A DNA stretch of 64,000 bases, taken from NCBI RefSeq assembly GCF_000252445.1, contig NC_017790.1:1284501-1348500 (forward strand), in the 5' to 3' direction. The notes under the pieces were generated by a model. That model saw only the letters and a program-made list of their open reading frames with translations, did not search any database and had not been told where the DNA came from. The position numbers were made by a program, and so were the translations under genes. Positions 1 through 12,643 of the stretch are shown here, one piece after another. This DNA comes from Deinococcus gobiensis I-0. Lineage in GTDB: Bacteria; Deinococcota; Deinococci; Deinococcales; Deinococcaceae. The first letter of the stretch is position 1; the number at the start of each line of letters is the position of its first letter.

Positions 1-90
1 GTGCCCTACCTCATCGCCGACCTGGCCTCGGGCGAATTGCGGGCCTTTCTGCTGCCGGGGGGAGAAGCGGTGGAGCTGCGCGTGGGCTGA
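1..90 (+). CDS. 3' end of an unidentified protein
   Basis: An open frame enters at the first base and stops with TGA at 88-90, giving the last 29 residues (ending in GEAVELRVG). The rest lies outside the window and the fragment is too short to assign a family. It runs convergent to the nucleoside hydrolase, with only 9 bp between their stops. Confidence 0.55.
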   Translation: MPYLIADLASGELRAFLLPGGEAVELRVG

Positions 91-99
91 GGCTCAGGC

Positions 100-1047
100 T
101 CAGGGCAGCCGCGCCAGCCGCTCGGTGAACAGCCCGAAGAAGGCGGGGGCATCCACCCCGACGGCCACCCGGGCGTTGGCGGGCGCGCCCGTCACGCCGT
201 ACAGGTCACAGACGGTGCGGCCCTGGTTGGGGCCTTCGGCGGTGTCCACCGTGACCGGCATGGCCTGCCAGGTCAGCAGGTCGGGGCGCAGGGCGGCGGC
301 CACCGCCAGCGGATCGTGCATCGCGCCGCCGTCCAGACCGTAGCGCCGCCGGTAGAAGTCGGCGTAGAACTCCAGCAGCTCGGCCGTGACTGCGCCCGCC
401 CGGTTGCCGGGGGCGCGCAGGGCCGCGACTCGCCCGGGACCGGCGATGCACTGCATGGTGACGTTCAGCCCGACCATCCGCAGCGGCACGCCGGACCCGA
501 ACACGACGGCCGCCGCGTGCGGGTCGGTCAGGGCGTTGGCCTCGGCGGCGGGGGTGCGGTTGCCCTGCCCGGTGCTGCCCCCCATCCACACGACCTCCCG
601 CAGCAGCCCGGCCAGGTCGGGGGCCAGCCGCAGCGCCAGGGCCAGGTTGGTCAGCGGCCCGGTCGCGATGACCGTCACCTCGCCGGGGGCGGCGCGCGCC
701 ACGCGGATCAGGAACAGGGCGGCGTGCTCGGTTTCCGGGGTGCGCAGAGGTGCGGGCAGGTCACGCGCAGGCAGGCCACTCTGGCCGTGGACCGCGTGAG
801 CTTCTTCGGGCGCGCGCAGCAGTGGGCGGTCTGCCCCCGCGTACAGCGGCACCCCGCGCGCCGCCTCACCCCCCAGGGCCAGGACGACACCGGCGTTGTG
901 GGTGGTCCGGTCGAGACCCACGTTGCCGTGGGTGGTGGTCAGGCCCAGCACGCGCAGCTCCGGGCTGGCGAAGGCCAGCAGCCACGCGGCGGCGTCGTCC
1001 ACGCCGGGGTCGCCGTCGAGGATCACGGGCAGGGAGGAAGCAGTCAC
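100..1047 (-). CDS. Inosine/uridine-preferring nucleoside hydrolase
   Basis: Predicted to hydrolyse the N-glycosidic bond of ribonucleosides to free base plus ribose in salvage. The protein opens with the family Asp-rich calcium and substrate site DGDPGVDDAAA. It also carries TGPLTNLALAL, WMGGS and the late MHDPLAV segment that supplies the active-site His and Asp. Its length of about 315 residues is normal. I place the start at the GTG at 1047 because TAGACT (1055-1060) ends 7 nt before it, the leaderless layout seen across this window; a TTG 27 nt upstream is possible but lies outside such a transcript. It is the downstream neighbour of a nucleoside-type binding protein on the same strand, which suggests purine-nucleoside uptake followed by cleavage. 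Exact base specificity cannot be read from sequence. Confidence 0.88.
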   Translation of the reverse strand: MTASSLPVILDGDPGVDDAAAWLLAFASPELRVLGLTTTHGNVGLDRTTHNAGVVLALGGEAARGVPLYAGADRPLLRAPEEAHAVHGQSGLPARDLPAPLRTPETEHAALFLIRVARAAPGEVTVIATGPLTNLALALRLAPDLAGLLREVVWMGGSTGQGNRTPAAEANALTDPHAAAVVFGSGVPLRMVGLNVTMQCIAGPGRVAALRAPGNRAGAVTAELLEFYADFYRRRYGLDGGAMHDPLAVAAALRPDLLTWQAMPVTVDTAEGPNQGRTVCDLYGVTGAPANARVAVGVDAPAFFGLFTERLARLP

Positions 1048-1072
1048 GCCGCCCAGTCTAGGGGCCGGACGC

Positions 1073-1110
1073 AAAAAAAGGGCGGCCCCTCAGGGGAGCC
1101 GGCCCTCCGG
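1073..1110 (-). terminator. Intrinsic terminator of the nucleoside-binding protein gene
   Basis: On the minus strand a GC-rich hairpin (arms rich in GGGCC/CCCC and GGGG/GCCC) is followed by seven T residues (A-run at 1073-1079 on the plus strand). It begins about 10 nt after the stop of the binding-protein gene. The -10 element of the nucleoside hydrolase lies about 13 nt beyond the T-tract, so the two genes appear to be separate transcription units. Confidence 0.8.
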
Positions 1111-1120
1111 AGAACAGCGC

Positions 1121-2218
<1,098 letters not shown>

Positions 2219-2256
2219 GGAAACTCCTTGGACTGGATACAGGGGACTGCTTGGCA

Positions 2257-2284
2257 AGAGTATATGCAACTTTGGGATGGTCAA
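2257..2284 (-). promoter_or_regulatory. Sigma-70-type promoter of the BMP-family gene
   Basis: On the minus strand TTGACC (2279-2284) and TACTCT (2257-2262) are separated by 16 nt. The start codon lies about 39 nt downstream of the -10, leaving room for a short leader with the visible Shine-Dalgarno, so this gene is not leaderless. Confidence 0.65.
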
Positions 2285-2432
2285 GGATGAATGAACCCCC
2301 TATTCACCTGACGAGCATGAGTGTGGGGGAGGCTGCGGGCTTAAGCCGCGCTTCAGAGAGGCTGGTGATGACCGGCGTGTTCTGCTGACAGTTAAAAAAT
2401 TTGCCCAGTTTCCTGTCCGGGCAGGGTGCTAG

Positions 2433-4517
<2,085 letters not shown>

Positions 4518-4584
4518 GCCGGGAAACCCCCTACACTGGGGCTTATTGGCGCGGCCCCAGTTCCGACGCCCGGAGGCACAGTTC

Positions 4585-4931
4585 ATGGCAACACCCGAAG
4601 TCGACATCAGCAAGAGCGTTCTGCTCGATATTGCCGCCACTACCCTCGAGGGCATCGAGGGCACGGAGATCGCGGCGGCGCCCCTCAAGATGGGCGAAGT
4701 GATCCGCAACCAGCCCGGCTCCCGGCGCCCACGCGCGCTGCGCGTGACCCGCGAGGGACAGGACGTGACCGTGGACCTCGGCCTGAACGTGGACTACGGC
4801 CGCAACCTGCTGGCGGTCTCGCAGCAGGCGCAGCGGGCCGTGCGCGAGAACATCGAACTCATGACGGGCCTGAAGGTCCGGGCCGTGAACGTCGCGGTGC
4901 AGGGCGTGTGTCTGCCCCGTGGGCAGGCGTC

Positions 4932-4935
<4 letters not shown>
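4585..4935 (+). CDS. Asp23/Gls24 family protein
   Basis: Small cytoplasmic protein of the Asp23/Gls24 (DUF322) family, recognised from the [15 protein letters not shown] C-terminal pattern (here [14 protein letters not shown]) and overall length (116 residues). The biochemical role of the family is unsettled; members are linked to envelope stress. The ATG at 4585 has GGAGG 8 nt upstream. A TACACT (4532-4537) with an in-frame TTG at 4546 would allow a longer, near-leaderless form. Its stop overlaps the GTG start of nusB (GTGA), so the two are translationally coupled. The Asp23-like gene next to nusB is a synteny also seen in Firmicutes. Confidence 0.85.
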
Positions 4936-5411
<476 letters not shown>

Positions 5412-5464
5412 GCCGGGCGGCCCGGCCCGGCGCGTTTCGGCAGATGCTCTAGACTGGGTTCCGC

Positions 5465-5923
5465 GTGAATTCCCTGGCTGAACTTCTTGCCAACCGCTGG
5501 CTGTGGACGGCGGTGCTGGCCTCGACCGGTGCCCAGCTCCTCAAGGTCCTCCTGATCCTGCTGTTCGACCGGCGCTGGCGGCCCGGGGCCTTCATGGAGA
5601 CGGGCGGGATGCCCAGCAGCCACAGCGCGATGGTGGCGGCGCTGAGTACCGGTGTCGCCCTGAGCGAGGGCGTGGGCAGCCCGCTGTTCGCCGTGGCGGC
5701 CGTCTTCTCGCTCATCGTCATGTACGACGCGACCGGCGTGCGTCACAGCAGCGGGGTCCAGGCCCGGCTGCTCAACGAGCTGATTCAGGAACTGAGCGCC
5801 GTCGTGCGCGAGGGTTTCGCGCCCAAGCCGGTGCGCGTCCTGCTGGGCCACACCTACCTGGAAATGCTCGCGGGCCTGCTGCTGGGCATCGGCGCGGGTT
5901 TCCTGGCCTTCCGGGTGCTGTAG
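5465..5923 (+). CDS. DUF212 / divergent PAP2 family membrane protein
   Basis: Integral membrane protein of the divergent PAP2 (DUF212) family, related to acid phosphatase and vanadium-dependent haloperoxidase folds. The family motifs are present: GGMPSSHSAM (about residues 47-56), YDATGVRHSSGVQA (about 88-101) and a C-terminal GHTYLEMLAG. There are three to four hydrophobic segments and 152 residues, typical for the family. GTG start with TAGACT 9 nt upstream. The phosphatase activity is inferred from the fold only; substrate unknown. Confidence 0.85.
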   Translation: MNSLAELLANRWLWTAVLASTGAQLLKVLLILLFDRRWRPGAFMETGGMPSSHSAMVAALSTGVALSEGVGSPLFAVAAVFSLIVMYDATGVRHSSGVQARLLNELIQELSAVVREGFAPKPVRVLLGHTYLEMLAGLLLGIGAGFLAFRVL

Positions 5924-5950
5924 CGGCCAGCCGGGGACGGGGGCGGGGGC

Positions 5951-6289
5951 TCAGGTTCCGGCCGGGCCGGCCTGGCCACCGGTACAGATCAGGTCTTGCA
6001 GGGCGCTGCGGACGTTTTCCGGGACGCGGGACGCCGTCTGGCACAGAGGAGCCGCCCGGAGCGTCTGGTATTCGGCGCAGGCCCGCCGGAAGCGGTTCTC
6101 GAGGTCGGGCAGCTCGCGCAGGTGCCGCCGGATTTCCTGGTCCCAGAGGGGCGCGGCCGGGTCTTCCGGGCCTGCGCCGAGTGGCGGCGTGTAGGCCTGA
6201 AGTTCCCGGACCAGCAGGATGCGCTGGGCCAGGCTGCGGCAGCACAGTTCGAGGGCGAGCAGGGTCTGGGCGGCGGAATCGTGAAGCAT
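5951..6289 (-). CDS. Hypothetical protein, 112 residues
   Basis: I do not recognise the family. The start at 6289 is supported by CGGAG 5-6 nt upstream. The N-terminal half is helical and leucine-rich (LLALELCCRSLAQRILLVREL), followed by an acidic and arginine-rich helix (EIRRHLRELPDLENRFRRAC). It has four Cys and no signal peptide, so it is probably cytoplasmic. A candidate promoter with TACAGT lies roughly 100 nt upstream. Real-gene status rests on the ribosome binding site and a natural residue composition. Confidence 0.6.
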   Translation of the reverse strand: MLHDSAAQTLLALELCCRSLAQRILLVRELQAYTPPLGAGPEDPAAPLWDQEIRRHLRELPDLENRFRRACAEYQTLRAAPLCQTASRVPENVRSALQDLICTGGQAGPAGT

Positions 6290-6474
6290 GGTTCTCCGGA
6301 CAGGGCTGAAATCGCGGCGCGCATCGGGGACCGTCCGGCGGCGTGCCGCGCCCGTGGACGGATCTGAGGCCAGGATGGGAAACAGATACCGGTACTGTAC
6401 GGAGCCGGCATTACCGGACCGTAAATTGCGGCCCGGCCCGGCGCGGTGGCGGCCGGGAGGGACCGCAGCCGGGC

Positions 6475-6846
<372 letters not shown>

Positions 6847-6894
6847 TGGAACTCCAGCATAGCCCGCCCGGCCGCCGGGCAGGCCCGCGCCCCC

Positions 6895-8745
6895 TCAGCC
6901 CTGAAGCAGAATGCGCCCGCCCGCCGCGTCCAGCGTGACCTCGCCGCCCAGCTCCTCACCGCCCAGCACCTCGCCACTCAGGGCGTCGCGCCATTCGCCG
7001 TCCGGCAGGGTCAGGGTGACGGCGTGCGCCCCGGCGCGGCGGCTGGCGACCACGGCGGCGCGCTCGGTGCGGCCGTCCGCGTGCGTGAACTCGCGCAGGT
7101 AGGCCACCGCGTCCGCCTCGGCGTGCAGGAACTGCAGGTGGCCCCGGTGCAGCGCGTGTGCCGAGCGCCGTACCCCGATCAGGGCGCGCACCCGCTCCAG
7201 CAGCTCCCGGTCCCAGGCCTCCTCGTCCCAGGGCATCGGCTCGCGGCACCAGGGCATGTTGCCGGCCCGGCTCTGGGTCACGCCGACCTCGGTGCCGTAG
7301 TAGGTGCAGGGCACGCCCGCGTAGCCCATCAGCAGGGTGAAGGCCGCCAGGAAACGCGTGCGGTCGCCCCCGACCCGGAACAGTGCCCGGCCGATGTCGT
7401 GCGATTCGAGCAGGTTGAACATGCTCAGCGCGACCTGGGGCGCCAGGGCGTGGTAGGCGTCGTGCAGGATGTCCACGAGTTCGTGGCCGTCCAGGCGGCT
7501 CGGCGCGCCGAAATGCGTGCCCCCGCTGACCCACTGCATGACCGGCAGCCCGAAGCCGTGGTAGTTCATCGCGCCGTCCTCGCCCTGGCCGCCAAGCGCA
7601 TGTTCAGGGTCGAAGAAGCGCTCGCCGAACACGTAGGCGTCGGGGCGCTCCTCGCGGGCGGCCGCCTTCAGCGCGCGGTGCAGGGGCAGGTTGTCGTCGT
7701 CGGTGCCGCCCGAGCCGATCATGTGGGCCACGTCCAGCCGCCAGCCCGCCGCCCCCCGGCGCAGCCAGTGGCGCACCACGCTGCGCTCGCCGTTCAGGAA
7801 CTCGGCCACCGCCGCCGGGCTGCCGTAGTCGATCTTGGGCAGGGTGGGCACGTCCATGAAGGCGTGGTAGTTCAGCCCGCCCTCCGGGCCCGCCGCGCGC
7901 CAGGTGAACAGCTCGCGCTCGGGGGCGCCTTCGCTCGCCAGCGCCGCCCGGAACAGCGCGTTCTCGTCGCCCGTATGGTTGAACACGCCGTCCAGCACGA
8001 TGCGGATGCCGGCCGCGTCCGCCTCCCGCACCAGCTCGTCCCAGGCCGCCTCGCCGCCCAGGTGGGGGTCCACGGCGCGGTAGTCGGTGATGTCGTAGCG
8101 GTGGTTGCTGGGCGACGTGAAGACCGGCGTGAGCCACAGCCCCGTGATGCCGAGGCGTTGCAGGTACGGCAGCGCCTGCGTCACCCCGTTCAGGTCGCCG
8201 CCGTAGTGGCCGTGGATGTCGTTGTGGGCGTCCACCGGCGTATTCCATTCGACGTGCTCGACCGGGCGGCCGTTATAGACGTACTCGCCGGTCTGCACGT
8301 CGTTGCCGGGGTCGCCGTTGCGGAAGCGGTCGGGGAAGATCTGGTAGAAGACGCCGCTCCAGGCCCACTCGGGGGCCACGTGGCCGGGCAGGTACTGGAA
8401 CCAGCCCCGGAAGCCCCGGCGCGAGTGGTGCAGGCCCAGGTGCGTGAAGTTGAGGTGGTCGCCCTCCAGGTCGAGCTGCCAGGCGTAGCGCACCCGCTGG
8501 CCGGCGAGCGGCAGTTCGGCCTCGAACCAGCGGCCCTCACCGGCAGCGGCGGGCGGCGCGGCGATCTCGGCGGCGCTCACCGTCTCGATCTCGCCGATGT
8601 GTACGTACTTGAGCGTCACCGAGGTGACGGGCAGCTCGCAGCGCAGGCGCACGGTCACGCGCCTTCCCTGCGGCACGCCCAGCTGTGAGGTGTAGGCGGG
8701 GGTGTGGTCGTGCTGGGCGGGGGGCCGGGGGGTGGGAATGAACAT
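6895..8745 (-). CDS. GH13 alpha-amylase family glycosidase (neopullulanase/maltogenic type)
   Basis: Hydrolyses alpha-glucans such as maltodextrin or pullulan. The four GH13 conserved regions are present: DGVFNHTG, GWRLDVAHM (nucleophile Asp), the YVFGERF acid/base Glu, and LLESHDIGR (transition-state Asp). An N-terminal beta domain of about 120 residues precedes the barrel, as in neopullulanase and cyclomaltodextrinase, and a C-terminal beta domain follows. No signal peptide is seen, so it probably acts in the cytoplasm on imported maltodextrins. Length 616 residues. The ATG at 8745 has GGAGG upstream. Pullulan versus cyclodextrin preference cannot be decided from sequence. Confidence 0.93.
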   Translation of the reverse strand: MFIPTPRPPAQHDHTPAYTSQLGVPQGRRVTVRLRCELPVTSVTLKYVHIGEIETVSAAEIAAPPAAAGEGRWFEAELPLAGQRVRYAWQLDLEGDHLNFTHLGLHHSRRGFRGWFQYLPGHVAPEWAWSGVFYQIFPDRFRNGDPGNDVQTGEYVYNGRPVEHVEWNTPVDAHNDIHGHYGGDLNGVTQALPYLQRLGITGLWLTPVFTSPSNHRYDITDYRAVDPHLGGEAAWDELVREADAAGIRIVLDGVFNHTGDENALFRAALASEGAPERELFTWRAAGPEGGLNYHAFMDVPTLPKIDYGSPAAVAEFLNGERSVVRHWLRRGAAGWRLDVAHMIGSGGTDDDNLPLHRALKAAAREERPDAYVFGERFFDPEHALGGQGEDGAMNYHGFGLPVMQWVSGGTHFGAPSRLDGHELVDILHDAYHALAPQVALSMFNLLESHDIGRALFRVGGDRTRFLAAFTLLMGYAGVPCTYYGTEVGVTQSRAGNMPWCREPMPWDEEAWDRELLERVRALIGVRRSAHALHRGHLQFLHAEADAVAYLREFTHADGRTERAAVVASRRAGAHAVTLTLPDGEWRDALSGEVLGGEELGGEVTLDAAGGRILLQG

Positions 8746-8920
8746 GGGGGGCCTCCAGGGCGCAGAGAAGGCAGAACACGCTTCCCCGCGACGCGGCTCT
8801 CTCCGGCACGGGGGCGGGGGAGAGGTCGTGTCACGGGGACATGCGTTGCCTGCGGATTGTGGACTGCCGGAACAGCGCCCAGGAACCTGGGCCGCGCCGC
8901 CAAGTGTGCCGCGCGGCGGT

Positions 8921-8954
8921 GGGGGGGGTCAAGGGTGGGGCCGGCGGGTGCGGG
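8921..8954 (+). repeat. Candidate G-quadruplex motif
   Basis: Five G-tracts in a row on the plus strand: G8 (8921-8928), G3 (8933-8935), G4 (8937-8940), G3 (8946-8948), G3 (8952-8954), with loops of 4, 1, 5 and 3 nt. It sits in the 318-bp divergent spacer between the amylase and the DUF402 gene, which otherwise holds no gene I can support. Confidence 0.55.
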
Positions 8955-8969
8955 CACGTGCTGGACACC

Positions 8970-9012
8970 GGGGGACGGCCTGCCGGCGGGGGTGGGCGGC
9001 GGGCCGTCCCCC
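8970..9012. repeat. 11-bp inverted repeat in divergent spacer
   Basis: GGGGGACGGCC (8970-8980) and GGCCGTCCCCC (9002-9012) are perfect reverse complements around a 21-nt G-rich loop. There is no T-tract on either side. It lies just upstream of the DUF402 promoter (TAGACA/TATGCT) and could act as a barrier to read-through or as a regulatory structure. Confidence 0.6.
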
Positions 9013-9063
9013 CCTGGCTGACCCGCCTTGTAGACAGCTCAGAAACGCCGGTTATGCTGGTGC

Positions 9064-9648
9064 ATGTTCGCTCTCCCCGAGCCGCGCGGCCCGCAAGCCG
9101 GCCTGTCTGGGCAGCCGCATCCGGTCAAGACCGAGCGGCACGACCCGGTCCGTATGGAACATCACACCAACACCGGCGTGCGCGCCGTGCGGACCTACGA
9201 GGAGCGGCCTCACGGCCTCTTCGTGGCGCGCGACTTCGACCGGCATCCGCGTGTGCGCCACTGGCAGGCGCACCTGCTGCCGGACCTCGACCTCGTGGTG
9301 TGCCGCTACGATTTCCACGGGCCGCGCGAGCACGACTATTACATCGACGTGGCGCAGGTGTCGCGCGAGGACGGCCTCTGGGCAGTGCGCGACCTGTACC
9401 TCGACGTGGTGGTCCACGACGGCCTGGGGGCCGAGATTCTCGATACCGACGAACTGCTCGCGGCCAGGGCGGCCGACCTGATCGGTGAGGCCGACCTGCA
9501 CCGCGCCGTGACGGTCGCGCACCGCACCCTGTCGGGCCTGGCCCACGCGAGCTACCGCCTGGACGACTGGCTGGGCGCGCAGGGCCTGCGGCTGGACTGG
9601 TGTACGCCGGCCGAGACGGGCGTGGCGGGGCCGCTGGTCGAGTGCTGA
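9064..9648 (+). CDS. DUF402 domain protein
   Basis: Member of the DUF402 family (FomD/YgaC-like fold), whose characterised members hydrolyse nucleotide di- or triphosphates or nucleotidyl adducts with divalent metal. The central pattern is typical: an aromatic/charged YDFHGPREHDYYIDV region, then RDLYLDVVVHDG and ILDTDELLAAR, which hold the metal-binding Asp/Glu residues. The ATG at 9064 lies 5 nt after TATGCT (with TAGACA as -35, 16-nt spacer), a leaderless start. 194 residues, no signal peptide. The substrate is unknown. Confidence 0.8.
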   Translation: MFALPEPRGPQAGLSGQPHPVKTERHDPVRMEHHTNTGVRAVRTYEERPHGLFVARDFDRHPRVRHWQAHLLPDLDLVVCRYDFHGPREHDYYIDVAQVSREDGLWAVRDLYLDVVVHDGLGAEILDTDELLAARAADLIGEADLHRAVTVAHRTLSGLAHASYRLDDWLGAQGLRLDWCTPAETGVAGPLVEC

Positions 9649-9755
9649 GCCGCCCCCGGACGCCGTCCTGGCCGCCGTTCAGCTAGGGCGCGGACCGGCG
9701 CGGAACGCCGGAATCCTCACCTGACGTTTGCCCGCCGCGTGCTACGGTGCCGGGA

Positions 9756-9827
9756 ATGAGGCGGACGAGGGACCGGGAGGCCAGGCCCGGCGGGCAGGGT
9801 GGCCGCGCCGGACGGTTCCCGGGTTGA
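9756..9827 (+). CDS. Possible 23-codon leaderless leader ORF
   Basis: An ATG at 9756 lies 7 nt after TACGGT (9743-9748), the best promoter upstream of the acyltransferase. It is not in the acyltransferase frame. The frame runs 23 codons and stops with TGA at 9825-9827. That stop overlaps an in-frame TTG of the acyltransferase (TTGA at 9824-9827). The peptide is arginine- and glycine-rich. It may be chance, but it is the only start at the expected position after the -10. Confidence 0.3.
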   Translation: MRRTRDREARPGGQGGRAGRFPG

Positions 9828-9844
9828 CCGGCGCGGCCGGGCCC

Positions 9845-10942
9845 GTGGTCCCGACCCGTACGGACACGCCGGACGGCGAGGTGCCGCCCGCGCCGGCCAG
9901 TGGCCGACTGAGCGCCGTAGATGTGTTCCGGGGCCTGACCATCACCGAGGTGGTGGGGCACCACACCTCGGGCATGGCGCTGCGCTACGCCACCCCCGGC
10001 ACGCCCGAGTACGAGTTCCTGTCCATCCTGAACCGCTCGCTGCATTTCGCGGTTCCGGCGTTCGTGTTCCTGTCGGTCGCGGTCCTGACCAACAGCCTGC
10101 TGCGGCGCTTCGACGCGCGGCGCTACTTCTGGCGGCGGCTGACGCGTGGGCTGTGGCCCTACCTGCTGTGGAGCGCCCTGTACGTGCTGTGGTCGGTGTG
10201 GACCGGCCAGCGCCCCCCCGAGGTCCTCACCGACCCCGACAAGTGGAGTTTCTACCTGCTGTACGGCAAGGCCAGCTACCACCTGTATTTTCTGCTGGTC
10301 GCGCTGGAGGTGTACCTGCTGCTGCCGCTGCTGCTGCCGCTGGCGCGCAAGAAGCCCTACATCACCCTCGCGCTGGGGCTGGGGCTGCTGGCGCAGTGGG
10401 GGGCCTACGAGCTGAACCGGGGGGTCTGGCGGCTCCAGTTTCCGGCGAGTACGGTGCTGTGGTACCTGCTGCCGGTGCTGCTGGGGGTGGGGGTGGGGGC
10501 GCGTTTCGCGGAGTTTCCGGCGTGGTGGCGGCGGCGCTGGCCTGCCTTGCTGCTGCTCACGGCGCTGGCCTACGCGGCCTATCTGCCCACCGCCCTCGAC
10601 TACCTCAGCGGGGACCTGACGAGCAGCATGGGCTACAACGTCCGCAGCTGGCTGTATACCTCCCTGACGGCCCTGACCCTGCTGGGCGCGGCCTTCCACT
10701 GGAAGGAACTGGCCCCCCGGCTGCGCGGCGCGTTCGGATGGCTGGGCACCGTGAGCCTCCAGATCTACCTGCTGCACCCGGCGCTGCTCCAGGTGTTCGA
10801 GCGCTGGCAACCGCCCGGCGGCTCCGAGACCCGGCGGCTGTGGACGGCGGCGCTGTACGGTCTGCTGGCGCTGCTGCTGCCCGCGCTGCTGGCCCGGCTG
10901 CTGCGGCGCACCCCCCTGAGTCCGCTGCTGTTCGGCCGCTGA
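9845..10942 (+). CDS. Acyltransferase 3 family membrane protein
   Basis: Polytopic membrane acyltransferase of the OafA/YrhL type, expected to transfer acyl groups to cell-surface glycans. The domain begins at RLSAVDVFRGLTI, the family start with the catalytic-region His in the following VVGHHTSG. About ten hydrophobic helices follow to the end. The start is uncertain: GTG 9845 and TTG 9824 are both in frame, neither with a good Shine-Dalgarno. The nearest promoter-positioned ATG (9756) is in another frame. The last 365 residues are secure. The secreted hydrolase gene follows after 50 bp with its own leaderless promoter. Confidence 0.82.
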   Translation: MVPTRTDTPDGEVPPAPASGRLSAVDVFRGLTITEVVGHHTSGMALRYATPGTPEYEFLSILNRSLHFAVPAFVFLSVAVLTNSLLRRFDARRYFWRRLTRGLWPYLLWSALYVLWSVWTGQRPPEVLTDPDKWSFYLLYGKASYHLYFLLVALEVYLLLPLLLPLARKKPYITLALGLGLLAQWGAYELNRGVWRLQFPASTVLWYLLPVLLGVGVGARFAEFPAWWRRRWPALLLLTALAYAAYLPTALDYLSGDLTSSMGYNVRSWLYTSLTALTLLGAAFHWKELAPRLRGAFGWLGTVSLQIYLLHPALLQVFERWQPPGGSETRRLWTAALYGLLALLLPALLARLLRRTPLSPLLFGR

Positions 10943-10992
10943 GGCGCGGGGTGTCAGGCAGCGCCCGCCCGCGTGCCGTACAGTGCTCGGCA

Positions 10993-11859
10993 GTGAAGCT
11001 GCCTGTCCGGACCTTCCTGCTCGCCCTGGCCCTGTTGCCGGCCCTGTCCCTGGGTGCGGCGCGGGCGGTTCCGGCATTGCCCCCCCAGCCGCCTGCCCAG
11101 GGCGCGGCGGCCCACGACCTCTGGCAGCCCCTGGAGCGCGGGCCGGGCCAGGCGTCGCTGCTGCGGGTGCCGCCGCGCTGCCACGCCGAGGCCTGCGCGC
11201 TCGTGGTCGTCTCGCATCCGCGTGCCCAGTCGCCGGAGCGGCTGCGGGACAGTGCGGGCGTGGCGGTTCTGACCGGCCGGCTGCTGGAGTCGGGTTTCGC
11301 GGTGATGCTCAGCGGCGACGGCGGCCCCACCACCTGGGGCAGCCCGGCGGCGCTGGAAACGGCCGCGCGCGACCACGCCGAGGCCACACGCCATTTTTTC
11401 TGGAACGGGCACACCTACGCCCTGGGCCTGAGCATGGGCGGGTTGCTGGCCCTGCGCAGCGCCCTGCCCGGCAGCCCCTACGGCGTGGAAGGGGTGGCCC
11501 TCATCGACGGCTGGGTCAGCCTGGACGCCGCTTGGCGGGCCTCGGCCGACCGCCGCGCCGAAATCCGCGCGGCCTACGGCCTGACCACGCCGCCCCTGCC
11601 GGGTCTGGACCCCCTGCGCGCCCTGGAGGGCCGTCCGCCCCTGCCGCTGTTCGTGGTGTCCAGCCCGGACGACCGCCTCGTGCCCCAGGCCGGCAACGCC
11701 GATCAGGTGTTCCTGCACGCCGAGGTGGGCCTCAGCGCGCGCGTCCACGTCAGCGGGCCGCACCTGGGGGGCAACCGCTTCACGCCCGAGCTGGCGCGCC
11801 GCCTCGCCGGGTTCTTCGGAGCCATTGAGGCCCGCACGCCGCCGCAGTACGGCTTCTGA
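10993..11859 (+). CDS. Secreted alpha/beta hydrolase
   Basis: Predicted exported serine hydrolase. The Sec signal peptide is clear (MKLPVRTFLLALALLPAL ... GAARA). The nucleophile elbow is GLSMGGLLAL, the acid probably sits in VVSSPDDRLVP and the His in VSGPHLGGNRF, the usual order of the triad. 288 residues. The GTG at 10993 lies 8 nt after TACAGT (10979-10984), so it is probably leaderless. Substrate unknown; it resembles esterase/peptidase-like hydrolases. Confidence 0.78.
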   Translation: MKLPVRTFLLALALLPALSLGAARAVPALPPQPPAQGAAAHDLWQPLERGPGQASLLRVPPRCHAEACALVVVSHPRAQSPERLRDSAGVAVLTGRLLESGFAVMLSGDGGPTTWGSPAALETAARDHAEATRHFFWNGHTYALGLSMGGLLALRSALPGSPYGVEGVALIDGWVSLDAAWRASADRRAEIRAAYGLTTPPLPGLDPLRALEGRPPLPLFVVSSPDDRLVPQAGNADQVFLHAEVGLSARVHVSGPHLGGNRFTPELARRLAGFFGAIEARTPPQYGF

Positions 11860-11863
11860 GGCG

Positions 11864-12469
<606 letters not shown>

Positions 12470-12548
12470 GCGCCCAGGGTAGTCCAGAAGCCGGGCGTGG
12501 GGGGGCGCAGGAGGGGACGGAAGGCCTTGGCCCTCCCGGTTCCCGGAG

Positions 12549-12582
12549 ACAGAAAGAGGGCACCGGACGCCTCTCCGGTGCC
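12549..12582 (-). terminator. Terminator of the LuxR-type regulator gene
   Basis: Hairpin with arms GGCACCGGA and TCTCCGGTGCC (12559-12582 on the plus strand), followed on the minus strand by the T-rich CTCTTTCTGT. It lies between the LuxR-type gene and the downstream HAD gene. Confidence 0.6.
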
Positions 12583-12643
12583 GCCCCGGGCTTCTCCCTT
12601 TTCCCGGAGACGGGCCGGCACGGGGGCCGGCCGGCGCCAGAGA

